This document shows, piece after piece, positions 44,433 through 53,597 of a DNA stretch of 64,000 nucleotides. The DNA is from TMP-86 sp046347195. Lineage in GTDB: Bacteria > Pseudomonadota > Gammaproteobacteria > Steroidobacterales > Steroidobacteraceae. Under the pieces are notes generated by a model. It saw nothing but the letters and a program-made list of their open reading frames with translations. It was not told the origin of the DNA and searched no databases. The position numbers and the translations under genes were made by a program. The stretch is from NCBI GenBank assembly GCA_046347195.1, contig JAXMGQ010000014.1, positions 1 to 64,000 of the forward strand, in the 5' to 3' direction. The number at the start of each line of letters is the position of its first letter. The first letter of the stretch is position 1.

Positions 44433-45098
44433 TCAGGGCAACTTCAAAGCATCGCGCACGAAGGGCACGGTCAGCCGGCGCTGCGCGACCAGCGACGCCT
44501 CGTCCAGGGCATCCACCAGATCGAACAGCGTTCGCTGGTCGCGTGGCATCCGCCGCAGCAGGTATTCAGCCGTCTCGCGCGGCAGTTCGAGGCCGCGCGC
44601 CTCGGCCCGCAGCCGCAACGCCTCGATGCGTCCGGCATCCTCCAGCAGCCGCAGCTGGTAGATGCGGCAGGCGCCGGCGCGTGAAGCCCAGTCAGGCAAG
44701 TTCCAGGGGAGCCCGCCTGGTGCGAGCCTTGCGGCGAACACCAGCCGGCAACGGGTTTCCAGCGCGGCATTGAAGAGCCGGAACAGCGCGCGTTCCCACG
44801 CCTCCACGCCCGCGGCGCGTTCCACATCGTCGATGCAGAGCAGCGTGAGGTTCTCCAGGCCCTCGAGCGCGGCCGGCGGCAGCAGGCCATCGGCGATCGG
44901 AATGTACGCGCAAGGTCCCTCGCTCGCGGCACAGGCAGCCTGCAGCACGTGCGTCTTCCCTGAGGCGGGCGGCCCCCAGATCCACAACGGGTCGGTGCCG
45001 CTGCGCAGCGCCTCGAGCGCCTCGAGGTTGGGACCGGCGTGGAAGTTCTCGAAGACGGCGGCGGTGCGCAGCCGTACACCGAGCGGCAACTGCTTCAC
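44433..45098 (-). CDS. hda: DnaA regulatory inactivator Hda
   Basis: A 221-residue AAA protein homologous to the DnaA ATPase domain. The N-terminal QLPLGV (3-8) is the beta-clamp-binding motif, Walker A is GPPASGKT (42-49) and Walker B is LLCIDD (to Asp91). Hda with the DNA-loaded clamp stimulates ATP hydrolysis by DnaA and prevents re-initiation of replication. It is the last gene of a DUF2066/CDP-alcohol transferase/hda operon and overlaps the upstream gene by 4 nt. Confidence 0.92.
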   Translation of the reverse strand: MKQLPLGVRLRTAAVFENFHAGPNLEALEALRSGTDPLWIWGPPASGKTHVLQAACAASEGPCAYIPIADGLLPPAALEGLENLTLLCIDDVERAAGVEAWERALFRLFNAALETRCRLVFAARLAPGGLPWNLPDWASRAGACRIYQLRLLEDAGRIEALRLRAEARGLELPRETAEYLLRRMPRDQRTLFDLVDALDEASLVAQRRLTVPFVRDALKLP

Positions 45099-45658
45099 CG
45101 CGTCGCTCCGGCGCCACGCAACGCATCACGAGCACGCAGCGAGTAGGTCTTCACGTAGTCGAAGCCGCTGACCACGGTCATGACCAGCATCGCCGCGCCG
45201 CAGGCCGTCGCCGCCCAGCGGGGCGGCACCGAGAAGGCTTCCCGGCAGATGATCACCAGCACGAATCCGAGCTGGCAGGCCGTGTTGATCTTGCTCGAGA
45301 GCCGGGGGACGATCTTCACCGGGCCGACGACCAGCCGGTAGGCGAGCGCGCCGGAGACGATCACGAGATCCCGCAGCACCGCCAGCAGCACCAGCCACAG
45401 GGGCACGAGGTCGAGCAGCGCCAGGGTGACGAGCACCGTCACCAGCAGCACCTTGTCGGCCAGCGGATCGAGGAAGGCGCCGAGGTCGGTCTGCCAGCCG
45501 AAGCGCTTGGCGAGGAAGCCGTCGGCGCCGTCGGAGACCGCCGCTGCCGCGAACAGCCACAGGGTTGCCGCCGGATCGTCATGAAGCAGGGTCCAGGCGA
45601 TCGGCACCACCAGTGCCAGTCGCGCCAGGCAGATCGCATTGGGGATCTGGCGCAGCAC
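45095..45658 (-). CDS. CDP-alcohol phosphatidyltransferase, PgsA-like
   Basis: A 187-residue membrane enzyme with the CDP-alcohol motif Asp43, Asp46-Gly47, Gly60, Asp64 and Asp68 (SDGADGFLAKRFG ... DLGAFLDPLADK); the usual Ala-Arg is Ala-Lys here. Most similar in plan to phosphatidylglycerophosphate synthases or cardiolipin-synthase-type members; the alcohol acceptor cannot be told. The position between a DUF2066 gene and hda, divergent from purM, is conserved in gammaproteobacteria such as Pseudomonas. Confidence 0.85.
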   Translation of the reverse strand: MLRQIPNAICLARLALVVPIAWTLLHDDPAATLWLFAAAAVSDGADGFLAKRFGWQTDLGAFLDPLADKVLLVTVLVTLALLDLVPLWLVLLAVLRDLVIVSGALAYRLVVGPVKIVPRLSSKINTACQLGFVLVIICREAFSVPPRWAATACGAAMLVMTVVSGFDYVKTYSLRARDALRGAGATR

Positions 45659-45670
45659 GGGCGCGAAGGG

Positions 45671-46696
45671 TCAGGGCGCAGCGCGGTAGCGGGGTACTCC
45701 GTCGGGGCCGGAGCCGATGGGCGCGAGCCGGCCATCCTGGCTCAGCACCCGCTGCAGGGGCTCGAGGCCGCCGCGCGCCACCACGCGAAGATGCAGCGTA
45801 TCGTTGTCGAAGCCGATGACGCTCACATGCGAGAGCTGCGTCAGCGATTCGAGGTAGGTTTGCACGCTCGCGTAGGTGGCCAGGCTCGACACCCCCGTGA
45901 CCGCAAGGTCGATGGGCGCGCTCGCACCGGTCGCCGCATAGATGCTGGCATAGGTGTCGGCGACGCGTTCGATCCCCTCGGCAGCTCCGGAGTACTCTGC
46001 GCTGCGCCCCTGGAAGAGGAACACCCAGCGCACATTGCTCCCGGAGCGCGAATCGGCTGCCCGCCCGATGAGCACGCCGGCGGCCCCGAGTCGCTTCGAG
46101 GGATCGGCGAGTGAGCTGGGAGCATCCTGCGCGAGGCTGGCATAGCTGACCCCGAGCCGCTGGGCATCTGCCGGCGACGGCCACAGCAGCGGCGCGCCGC
46201 GATTGGCGGCCTGGGCGTCGAGCGCGCGGCGCAGCTCGGAAGCATCCTCACGGGTCAGCACCGTGCCGCCGCCCTTGCCATCCGGCACCGCGAGCCAGAG
46301 GAGCGTGGCGGGACGGTCCCGGCCCCACAGCGGCAGGCCGTTCTGCGTGAGCCAGCGCTCGATCGCCGGTCCGTCGAAGGCCACCCAGATCTGGTTACCC
46401 GCGCCGGCCCGGTACTGCTGCATGTAGCGGCGCGCGCTGGAAACCAGCGGGGCAAGCGCCGCATCCTGCGCCGCGGAGCGGCGCCCCGTGACCTTGACGA
46501 GAACCGCCCGCATCGCCGCCTGGAACGCATTCGACAGGCCCGCCTCGGAGCGGTCCGGCGCGGCCACCGCCGACTGGTACAGGTCCGCGAGCACCACCGC
46601 CCTTGCCTCGTGCGGCGCCAGCAGCGTGGCCGCCAGAGCCAACAGGAGCACCGTCGCGAGCCGCCGTCCCGCACCGAAAAGCGTCAAAGTGATCAT
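45671..46696 (-). CDS. DUF2066 domain protein, exported
   Basis: A 341-residue protein with a signal peptide (about 1-32, ending HEARA) and the DUF2066 pattern: VVLADLYQSAVAAPDRSE, AFQAAMRAVLVKVTGRRSA and WVAFDGPAIERWLTQNGLPLW. Function unknown; predicted periplasmic. I start it at 46696, where the signal peptide begins; the open frame to 46810 would run through the purM promoter. First gene of the operon with the PgsA-like and hda genes. Confidence 0.82.
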   Translation of the reverse strand: MITLTLFGAGRRLATVLLLALAATLLAPHEARAVVLADLYQSAVAAPDRSEAGLSNAFQAAMRAVLVKVTGRRSAAQDAALAPLVSSARRYMQQYRAGAGNQIWVAFDGPAIERWLTQNGLPLWGRDRPATLLWLAVPDGKGGGTVLTREDASELRRALDAQAANRGAPLLWPSPADAQRLGVSYASLAQDAPSSLADPSKRLGAAGVLIGRAADSRSGSNVRWVFLFQGRSAEYSGAAEGIERVADTYASIYAATGASAPIDLAVTGVSSLATYASVQTYLESLTQLSHVSVIGFDNDTLHLRVVARGGLEPLQRVLSQDGRLAPIGSGPDGVPRYRAAP

Positions 46697-46799
46697 GGGG
46701 TTAGCCGGAAGTTTCGCCTCATGTAAAATACCACAGCTTGCCCTCCTGCCGCCGCGTTGCGTCGAGCAATGCGCAGGCTCGCTCATCAAGGGACAGCGC

Positions 46800-47831
46800 A
46801 TGACCAGCACACCTTCCGTGACCTATCGCGATGCGGGCGTCGACATCGACGCCGGCGATGAACTCGTCGAGCGCATCAAGCCGCTCGTCAGGAAAAGCAC
46901 CCGGCCGGAAGTGCTCGGCGGGCTGGGCGGTTTCGGCGCCTGCGTCGAGATTCCCATGGAGCGCTACCGTCGTCCCGTGCTGGTCTCGGGCACCGATGGC
47001 GTGGGCACGAAGCTGCGGCTGGCCATCGACCATCAGGGTCATGACACCGTCGGCATCGACCTGGTCGCCATGTGCGTGAACGATGTGCTGGTGCAAGGCG
47101 CCGAACCGCTGTTCTTCCTCGACTACTTCGCCACGGGCAAGCTGGTGGTCGACATCGGCGAGCGGCTCATCGCCGGCATCGTCGAGGGCTGCGTGCAGGC
47201 CGGCTGCGCGCTCGTGGGCGGGGAAACCGCCGAGATGCCCGGCATGTACCATGGCGAGGACTATGACCTGGCGGGCTTCTGCGTCGGCATCGTCGAGAAG
47301 GAGCTGATGCTCGATGGCTCGCGCACGCAGGCCGGGGACGTGGTGCTGGGCCTTCCCTCCTCGGGCCCGCATTCCAATGGCTACTCCATGATCCGGCGCA
47401 TCCTGCAGGTGTCAGGCGCCGACCCGAACGCACCGGTCGACGGCGTTCCGCTGATCCGCCGGCTGCTGCAGCCCACCCGCATCTACGTGAAGCCCGTGCT
47501 GGCGCTGATCCGCGCGCTGCCCGTGCACGGCATCGCCCACATCACCGGCGGCGGCCTCGTCGAGAACATCCCGCGGGTGATCCCGGACGGCCTGGAGGTG
47601 GTGCTTGAGCGGCGCGCCTGGGGCGAAGATCCGGTGTTCGCCTGGCTCCAGGCACAGGGCAACGTGGCGCAGGCGGAGATGTACCGGGTGTTCAACTGTG
47701 GCATCGGCATGACCATCCAGGTCGCCGCGGCGGATGCAAGCCGTGCCCTCGGCCTGCTCGAGGCCCAGGGTCAGGCCGCGTGCATCATTGGCGAGGTCCG
47801 GCGCGGGTCGCGCGGCGTCGTGATCGAGTGA
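46800..47831 (+). CDS. purM: Phosphoribosylformylglycinamidine cyclo-ligase
   Basis: A 343-residue AIR synthetase, the fifth step of purine synthesis. Clear landmarks are YRDAGVDIDAGDELVERI, VSGTDGVGTKLRLA, GIDLVAMCVNDVLVQGAEPL, VGGETAEMPGMY and GLPSSGPHSNGYSMIRR. ATG at 46800 has AGGGA about 8 nt upstream. A TAAAAT hexamer at 46723-46728 is a likely -10, giving a leader of about 65 nt. The stop overlaps purN by GTGA. Confidence 0.95.
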   Translation: MTSTPSVTYRDAGVDIDAGDELVERIKPLVRKSTRPEVLGGLGGFGACVEIPMERYRRPVLVSGTDGVGTKLRLAIDHQGHDTVGIDLVAMCVNDVLVQGAEPLFFLDYFATGKLVVDIGERLIAGIVEGCVQAGCALVGGETAEMPGMYHGEDYDLAGFCVGIVEKELMLDGSRTQAGDVVLGLPSSGPHSNGYSMIRRILQVSGADPNAPVDGVPLIRRLLQPTRIYVKPVLALIRALPVHGIAHITGGGLVENIPRVIPDGLEVVLERRAWGEDPVFAWLQAQGNVAQAEMYRVFNCGIGMTIQVAAADASRALGLLEAQGQAACIIGEVRRGSRGVVIE

Positions 47832-48490
47832 CGCCGGCACCGCTGGTCATCCTGATCTCCGGGCGCGGCAGCAACATGCGCGCCCTCATCGAGGCGAGCC
47901 GCGCACCTCAGGCCGGCTATCGCGTGGTGCGCGTGCTGTCGGACAAGTCCGACGCCGGCGGACTGTCCATCGCGCGCGAGCTGGGCGTTCCTGCCGAGGC
48001 GCTGCCCGCCGCGGGTGCGGCGGACCGATCCCGCTACGATGCCTCGCTGCGCGATGCGGTGCTCGAGTCCGCTCCCTGCCTGGTCGCGCTCGCCGGCTTC
48101 ATGCGCATCCTCGGGGCTTCATTCATCGAGGCCCTGGAGGGCCGGCTGATGAACATCCACCCGTCCCTCCTGCCGCGCTACAAGGGACTGCATACGCATC
48201 GACGGGTGCTCGAGGCCGGCGATCCCGAGCATGGCGCCACGGTCCACTACGTCAGCGAGGAACTCGATGGCGGCCCGGCGGTCCTGCAGGCAAGGGTGCA
48301 GGTCCAGCCCGGCGATGACGAAGATCGGCTTTCAGCGCGCGTTCAGGCGGTGGAACACAGGATATTCCCGCTGGCGGTGAGCTGGCATTGCACGGGGAGG
48401 CTGTGCTGGCGCAAGGGTCAGGCCATCCTCGACGGACGGCGCCTGGAGGCGCCGGTCACCTGGAATGATTCGCTAAAGGACAGTTCATGA
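47828..48490 (+). CDS. purN: Phosphoribosylglycinamide formyltransferase
   Basis: A 220-residue GAR transformylase using 10-formyltetrahydrofolate. The GTG start overlaps the purM stop. Motifs are LISGRGSNMRAL (phosphate binding), MNIHPSLLPRYKGLHTH (catalytic Asn and His) and SEELDGGPAVLQ (catalytic Asp). It is co-transcribed with purM and the following DUF3108 gene, which overlaps by 4 nt. Confidence 0.94.
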   Translation: MTPAPLVILISGRGSNMRALIEASRAPQAGYRVVRVLSDKSDAGGLSIARELGVPAEALPAAGAADRSRYDASLRDAVLESAPCLVALAGFMRILGASFIEALEGRLMNIHPSLLPRYKGLHTHRRVLEAGDPEHGATVHYVSEELDGGPAVLQARVQVQPGDDEDRLSARVQAVEHRIFPLAVSWHCTGRLCWRKGQAILDGRRLEAPVTWNDSLKDSS

Positions 48491-49308
48491 GAGAGGCCAT
48501 CAAGCTACTGGGGTTGTTGCTGGCGATGACGCTGGCCCGGCCGATGGACAGCGCCGCGCAGGCGCAGGCAGGGCCGGCAGGCAACGCGGGGGCTCCTGCC
48601 GCCCCCTCGCCCGCCGCGACCTCGCCCGCCGCGGCTTCGCCCTCCGGCTCCGGCGGGCCTGCCGGCCTGCGGCCATTCGATGCCCTCTACCAGGTGCAGT
48701 GGCACGGCATCAACGTCGGCACCAGCGGGCTCGAGCTCGGGCCACCCGGCGCCGACGGGCAGTACCGGTACGTCTCGCGCTCCAACGCGCGCGGCATCTT
48801 CCACATCGTGTTCAGCGACGAGATCACCCAGACCAGTGAGTTCGTGCTGCGCGACGGCCACGTCCAGCCGTTGCGCTTCCGTGGTGATGATGGCTCGCCC
48901 AGCACCGACCAGGACGTGAGCCTGGATTTCGACTGGAACGCGCACCGGGTGCACGGTGTCGCGGAGAAGAAGCCCGTGGACCTTGCGCTCAAGCCCGACA
49001 CTCAGGATCCGATGTCGGTGCAGATCGAACTGATGCTGGCCCTGGGGCGCCAGCAGGTCCCCGCCAGCGTGTGGCTCGCGGACAAGGACGAGATCAAGGA
49101 GTTCGTGTACACCAGCGAAGGCACGCAGCGGCTGAAGACAGTGCTGGGAGAACTCGACACGCTGGTGCTCGCCAGCCGCCGTCCCGGCGGCAACCGCATC
49201 ACGCGGATGTGGTTCGCCCCTTCCCTGGGCTACGTGCCCGTGCAGGCGCAGCGCACCCGCGACGGCAAGACCGAGTGGACGATGGTGGTGAAGACCCTGA
49301 AGCGCTGA
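48487..49308 (+). CDS. DUF3108 domain protein, exported
   Basis: A 273-residue protein with a signal peptide (about 1-27), an Ala/Pro/Ser-rich low-complexity linker (28-58) and a DUF3108 domain (FDALYQVQWHGINVGTSGLEL, NARGIFHIVFSDEI, FAPSLGYVPVQAQRTRDGK). The domain is a beta-rich LolA-like fold predicted in the periplasm, function unknown. DUF3108 after purMN is a conserved gammaproteobacterial arrangement. Ends convergent with dcd. Confidence 0.85.
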   Translation: MREAIKLLGLLLAMTLARPMDSAAQAQAGPAGNAGAPAAPSPAATSPAAASPSGSGGPAGLRPFDALYQVQWHGINVGTSGLELGPPGADGQYRYVSRSNARGIFHIVFSDEITQTSEFVLRDGHVQPLRFRGDDGSPSTDQDVSLDFDWNAHRVHGVAEKKPVDLALKPDTQDPMSVQIELMLALGRQQVPASVWLADKDEIKEFVYTSEGTQRLKTVLGELDTLVLASRRPGGNRITRMWFAPSLGYVPVQAQRTRDGKTEWTMVVKTLKR

Positions 49309-49335
49309 ACGGCGCGCCGGAGTCGCGGGAAACGG

Positions 49336-49902
49336 CTAGGTCTTGGGCAACGTCACGCCGCGCTGGCCCTGGTACTTGCCCCCCCGGTCCCGGTAGGAGG
49401 TCTCGCAGACCTCGTCCGACTCGAAGAACAGCATCTGCGCGACACCCTCGTGCGCATAGATCTTCGCCGGGAGCGGCGTGGTGTTGGAGAATTCCAGCGT
49501 CACGTGCCCCTCCCATTCCGGCTCCAGGGGCGTCACGTTGACGATGATGCCGCAGCGCGCATAGGTGGACTTGCCCAGGCACACGGTGAGCACGCTGCGC
49601 GGGATGCGGAAGAACTCCACGGTGCGCGCCAGGGCGAAGGAATTGGGCGGGATGATGCACACCGGGCCCTGGAAGTCGACGAAGGATTTCTCGTCGAAGT
49701 TCTTCGGATCGACGATGGTGGAGTTGATGTTGGTGAAGATCTTGAACTCGTCGGCGCAGCGCACGTCGTAGCCGTAGCTCGAGGTCCCGTAGGAGACGAT
49801 CTTGCCGCCGGCCGCGGTGCGCACCTGCGACTCGCTGAACGGCTCGATCATGGCGTGCTCGCGCGCCATGCGGCGGATCCAGCGGTCGCTCTTGATGCTC
49901 AT
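49336..49902 (-). CDS. dcd: dCTP deaminase
   Basis: A 188-residue trimeric deaminase converting dCTP to dUTP for dTMP synthesis. Family blocks are KSDRWIRRMA, SSYGYDVRC, LARTVEFFRIPRSVL, GKSTYARCGI and the catalytic Glu in TPLEPEWEGHVTLEFSN. ATG at 49902 shares a base with the apbC stop codon. The apbC-dcd pair is a common arrangement in gammaproteobacteria. Confidence 0.94.
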   Translation of the reverse strand: MSIKSDRWIRRMAREHAMIEPFSESQVRTAAGGKIVSYGTSSYGYDVRCADEFKIFTNINSTIVDPKNFDEKSFVDFQGPVCIIPPNSFALARTVEFFRIPRSVLTVCLGKSTYARCGIIVNVTPLEPEWEGHVTLEFSNTTPLPAKIYAHEGVAQMLFFESDEVCETSYRDRGGKYQGQRGVTLPKT

Positions 49903-51002
49903 CAGGTCGGCTCCACGCTGATCTTGGGGAACAGCCGGCTGTAGTCCCGGTTGTGGGTGGCGAGCCGGGCCGAGGCCATCCGGGCCATGCGACGGTAGGC
50001 AATGCCGCGGGCGCTGTGCGGCTCCGCAGCCACCGTCGGCGTGCCGCCGTCGGCCTGCTCGCGGATCCTGAGGTCCAGCGGCAGTTCGCCGAGCAGAGGC
50101 ACGCCGTACTGACGGGCCATGGCGCCGCCGCCGCCGGCGCCGAAGATGTGCTCGACGTGGCCGCACTGGCTGCAGACGTGCAGGCTCATGTTCTCCACCA
50201 CCCCGAGGACCCGCACCTCGACCTTCTCGAACATCTTGAGCGCCTTGCGGGCATCGAGCAGCGCGATGTCCTGGGGCGTGGTGACGATGACCGCCCCGCT
50301 CACCGGCACCCGCTGGGAGAGGGTGAGCGCGATGTCACCGGTGCCGGGGGGCATGTCGACCACCAGGTAATCCAGCTCGCCCCAGGTGCTGTCGCCGAGA
50401 AGCTGGGTCAGCGCCTGGGTGACCATGGGTCCACGCCAGACCATGGGTTGCTCGGCATCGATCAGGAAACCGATGGACATCACCGCCACGCCATGCGCGA
50501 TGAGCGGTACCAGGTGCTTGCCGTCCGGGCTCGTCGGCCGCTGCCCCTCGAGGCCCATGATCGTGGGCTGGCTGGGGCCGTAGATGTCGGCATCCAGCAG
50601 GCCGACCCGGGCGCCTTGCATGGCCCAGGCCAGGGCGAGGTTCGCCGCCGTGGTGGACTTGCCCACCCCGCCCTTGCCCGAGGCCACCGCCACCACGTTC
50701 TTCACGTTCTCGAGCGGCTTCAAGGTGCGCTGGACCGCGTGCGGGATGATCTTCGAGGACAGCTCCAGCGAGAGCTTGCGCGACCCGAGCTGGCCGCCGA
50801 GATGGGCGCCGAGGCCCTGCGACAGTTCTTCCGCGTAGTCGGCGCAGGGGAATCCCAGTGTGATCCGCAGCCGGACCTCGCGCTCGCCGACGGTCACATC
50901 CGAGATCGCCTTGGCGCTCCCAAGTGTTTGTCCGAGATAAGGATCAGGGTATGATTCGGCCGCAGCGCGCAACGCCGCAGCGCTCGTGTTGTCTTGGTTC
51001 AT
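49902..51002 (-). CDS. apbC: Mrp/ApbC-type Fe-S cluster carrier ATPase
   Basis: A 366-residue P-loop protein. An N-terminal MIP18/DUF59-like domain (1-85) is followed by the deviant Walker A GKGGVGKST (109-117), DADIYGPSQP, VDMPPGTGD and the C-terminal CxxC motif (HVCSQCGH) that holds a shared Fe-S cluster. It delivers Fe-S clusters to apo-proteins. On its strand TACAAT lies 11 nt before the ATG with no clear Shine-Dalgarno. It is divergent from the HEAT-kinase gene across 62 bp. Confidence 0.92.
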   Translation of the reverse strand: MNQDNTSAAALRAAAESYPDPYLGQTLGSAKAISDVTVGEREVRLRITLGFPCADYAEELSQGLGAHLGGQLGSRKLSLELSSKIIPHAVQRTLKPLENVKNVVAVASGKGGVGKSTTAANLALAWAMQGARVGLLDADIYGPSQPTIMGLEGQRPTSPDGKHLVPLIAHGVAVMSIGFLIDAEQPMVWRGPMVTQALTQLLGDSTWGELDYLVVDMPPGTGDIALTLSQRVPVSGAVIVTTPQDIALLDARKALKMFEKVEVRVLGVVENMSLHVCSQCGHVEHIFGAGGGGAMARQYGVPLLGELPLDLRIREQADGGTPTVAAEPHSARGIAYRRMARMASARLATHNRDYSRLFPKISVEPT

Positions 51003-51050
51003 AGTGTGTCTCAATTGTACTCCAGCCAGGGAGCCGCGCAGGCGGTATGG

Positions 51051-51056
51051 CATAAT
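51051..51056 (+). promoter_or_regulatory. Putative -10 box of the HEAT-kinase gene
   Basis: CATAAT ends 8 nt before the ATG of the kinase gene; no Shine-Dalgarno. In the same 62-bp spacer the opposite strand has TACAAT (51014-51019) before apbC, so two nearly leaderless promoters point away from each other. Confidence 0.45.
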
Positions 51057-51064
51057 TTCCACGA

Positions 51065-53452
51065 ATGGCCCTGTTCGCAAACTACCGCGCCGACCGGCTG
51101 ATCGCTGAAGTCAAGGCCACCGGCAATCCAGCCAGTCCGGAGGGCCAGAAGGCGTTGCAGAAGCTCGCATCGCTGGGGGCCCAGGCCATCGAACCCATCA
51201 TCGGGGCCCTGACCTCGGCGGACAAGAAGGAGACCCTCGCCTACGTGGAGGTGCTCTCGGCGCTGATCGACGCGCGCACCCTGCCGCAGATCCTGAAGCT
51301 CATGTCCGAGGCGAACGGCCGCGCCGTCGCCGGCATCTCCTGGGCGCTGTCCACCAGCCGCAACTACCCGGCCTCAGCGCTGCTGGACGCGCTCGCCAAG
51401 GCCGACATGCCCAAGCCCGCCATCCTCGACGTCATCGCCGCGCAGAAGAGCCGCTTCACCGTGCGCGAGCTGCTCAACGCCGCGTACGCGCAGGAGGCCA
51501 ACGAGAAGTCCGGGCTGTTCAAGATCATCGGCGACATCGCCGATGAGTCCTCGATCGACGACCTGATCGCCCGCATCGAGGGCAAGGACCCGGTGGCGCG
51601 GCTGCACATCATCAACGTCCTGTCACGGTTCAACACCCCGCAGGTTCAGAAGGTCGTCCAGGCCCAGCTCAAGGACGGCAACAAGTTCGTGCGCTCGGCC
51701 GCGCTGACCGCGCTGGCGAAGATGGACGGACCGATCGACCTGCCGACGGTGTGCGGCATGCTCCGCGATCCGGAGATCGAGGTGCAGAACAAGGCCGTGG
51801 ACGTGGTGGTCAAGGCCAATGATCCGGAGACCGTCAAGTACCTGGTCGAGGTGCTCAAGGACGAGAACGAGTACGCGCGGCGCGCCGCCGTCGAGGTGCT
51901 CAACGTCATCGGCAACTCGAAGTCGGTGAAATTCCTGCTCGAGGTCATCTCCGACAGCGACTGGTGGGTGCGAACCCGCGCCGCCGACGCGCTGGGCAAG
52001 ATCGGCGGCCCGAAGGTGGTCGAGGCGGTGCTCTCGCTCATCAAGGACGAGAACCAGGACATCCGGCGCGCCGCCATCGAGATCCTCAACCAGACCCGTG
52101 ACGAACGGGCCATCGGCCAGCTCATCGAGGCCACCAAGGACAGCGACTGGTGGGTCAGCGAGCGCGCCGTGGACGCCCTGGCGGAGATCGGCAGCACCAA
52201 GGCGGTGCCGCGCCTGACCGAGATGCTGCGCACCGCGCCGGCCAAGTCGCTTCCCACCGTGGTGCGCGCGCTGGCGAAGCTCGGCGACCAGAGCAACATC
52301 TCGCAGATCCTGCCGCTGCTGTCGCGCGCCGAGAACGAGATCAAGGTGGAGGTGATGGCGGCGCTCGGCAAGCTGGCCGACGAGAAGCGCGCCGAGACCA
52401 TCCGCGCCCAGCTCCAGAACATGGCCGCCTCGCCCGAGGCGACGCTGAACCAGGCGGCGCTGCGGGCCATCGAGGACCTCGACAACCGCTTCTCGAGCAC
52501 CCAGCTCGCCGCCAACGAGCGCGCCCAGAAGATGCAGTCGCCGAACAAGACGCTGCTCATCGAGAACGAGGACATCTCGGCCGTGGTGGCCCAGGCCGAG
52601 GCGCAGTCCGCCAAGCTCGACATCGCCACGCTCAAGTCGGGCGACATCATCGAGGGCCGCTACAAGTTCATCGAAAAGATCGGCAAGGGCGCCTTCGGCA
52701 CCGTGCTCCTCATGGAGGACACCGTGGTCGAGGAGCGGCTCATCCTCAAGTTCCTGAACACGAACGTGGCGGCCGACGAGGAGATGATGAAGCGCTTCGT
52801 GCACGAGCTGCGCTACAGCCGCAAGATCACCCACCGCAACGTCATCCGCATCTACGACTTCCTGTTCATCCGCGGCCTGTATGCCATCTCCATGGAGTAC
52901 TTCCCCTCCCACACCCTGGGCGGGGAGATCGTCAACGAGAAACCGGTGGACCTGAAGCGCGCGGTCAAGTTCGGCATCGACATCGCCACGGGCATGGCGG
53001 TGGCCCACCAGGCCGGTATCGTGCACCGCGACTTGAAGCCCGCCAACGTGCTGATCAACAACGAAGGTCTGCTCAAGATCGTGGACTTCGGCGTCGCCGC
53101 GGCGCAGAGCCAGGGAGACACCCAGCTCACCAAGACCGGCTACGTCATCGGCTCCCCGAAGTACATGGCGCCCGAGCAGATCCTCGGCAAGAAGGTAGAC
53201 GAGCGGGCCGACATCTACAGCCTCGGGGTCATCCTCTACGAGATGCTGACCGGCATCCCGCCCTACTCGCGCGGCGATCACATGTCGGTCATGTACCAGC
53301 ACGTGCAGGGCAAGGCGAAGCCTCCCATCGAGATCAACAAGTCGCTGCCACCAGAGCTCAACGAACTGGTTCTCCAGTGCATGGCACTGGACAAGAGCAA
53401 GCGCCCGCAGTCCATGGACGACCTGCGCGCCGCCCTCGAGAAGTTCCTGTAG
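51065..53452 (+). CDS. HEAT-repeat protein fused to a Ser/Thr protein kinase
   Basis: A 795-residue protein. Residues 1-490 are tandem HEAT/PBS-lyase-like helical repeats of about 31 residues, for example SDSDWWVRTRAADALGKIGG and TKDSDWWVSERAVDALAEIG. Residues about 533-795 are a complete Hanks-type kinase: glycine loop IGKGAFG (539-545), Lys562, HRD Asp656 (HRDLKPANVL), DFG Asp674 and MAPEQ. No membrane segment or signal peptide, so it is cytosolic. It precedes two PilT-type ATPases on the same strand, which suggests control of type IV pilus retraction or related motors; that link is inferred from context. Confidence 0.85.
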   Translation: MALFANYRADRLIAEVKATGNPASPEGQKALQKLASLGAQAIEPIIGALTSADKKETLAYVEVLSALIDARTLPQILKLMSEANGRAVAGISWALSTSRNYPASALLDALAKADMPKPAILDVIAAQKSRFTVRELLNAAYAQEANEKSGLFKIIGDIADESSIDDLIARIEGKDPVARLHIINVLSRFNTPQVQKVVQAQLKDGNKFVRSAALTALAKMDGPIDLPTVCGMLRDPEIEVQNKAVDVVVKANDPETVKYLVEVLKDENEYARRAAVEVLNVIGNSKSVKFLLEVISDSDWWVRTRAADALGKIGGPKVVEAVLSLIKDENQDIRRAAIEILNQTRDERAIGQLIEATKDSDWWVSERAVDALAEIGSTKAVPRLTEMLRTAPAKSLPTVVRALAKLGDQSNISQILPLLSRAENEIKVEVMAALGKLADEKRAETIRAQLQNMAASPEATLNQAALRAIEDLDNRFSSTQLAANERAQKMQSPNKTLLIENEDISAVVAQAEAQSAKLDIATLKSGDIIEGRYKFIEKIGKGAFGTVLLMEDTVVEERLILKFLNTNVAADEEMMKRFVHELRYSRKITHRNVIRIYDFLFIRGLYAISMEYFPSHTLGGEIVNEKPVDLKRAVKFGIDIATGMAVAHQAGIVHRDLKPANVLINNEGLLKIVDFGVAAAQSQGDTQLTKTGYVIGSPKYMAPEQILGKKVDERADIYSLGVILYEMLTGIPPYSRGDHMSVMYQHVQGKAKPPIEINKSLPPELNELVLQCMALDKSKRPQSMDDLRAALEKFL

Positions 53453-53476
53453 GGCACTCCCGTCCCGCGCGACAGT

Positions 53477-53534
53477 GTGAGCTGCCGCACTCCCTGCCCC
53501 GCACGACGGGGCCACTGCCCGTGCGGCAGTTCAC
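53477..53534. terminator. Compound hairpin between kinase gene and pilT
   Basis: A 14-bp stem with one G-U pair (53477-53490 with 53521-53534) encloses a second 6-bp stem GCCCCG/CGGGGC (496-501 with 507-512 of the same block, i.e. 53496-53512). It starts 25 bp after the kinase stop. It could terminate or attenuate kinase transcription, or stabilise the 3' end. There is no proper T-run directly after it. Confidence 0.5.
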
Positions 53535-53597
53535 GTTTGGGCAAACTCCCCGTTAAGTAAACTCGAAAAGACCCCACGATCGCGTTAGCCTTGACAT

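Noticed and set aside
51623..53515. Long minus-strand frame opposite the HEAT-kinase gene, and a similar one opposite pilT/metG (54273-56396)
   Set aside because: Both are low-complexity His/Asp/Leu/Val shadows of well-supported genes.
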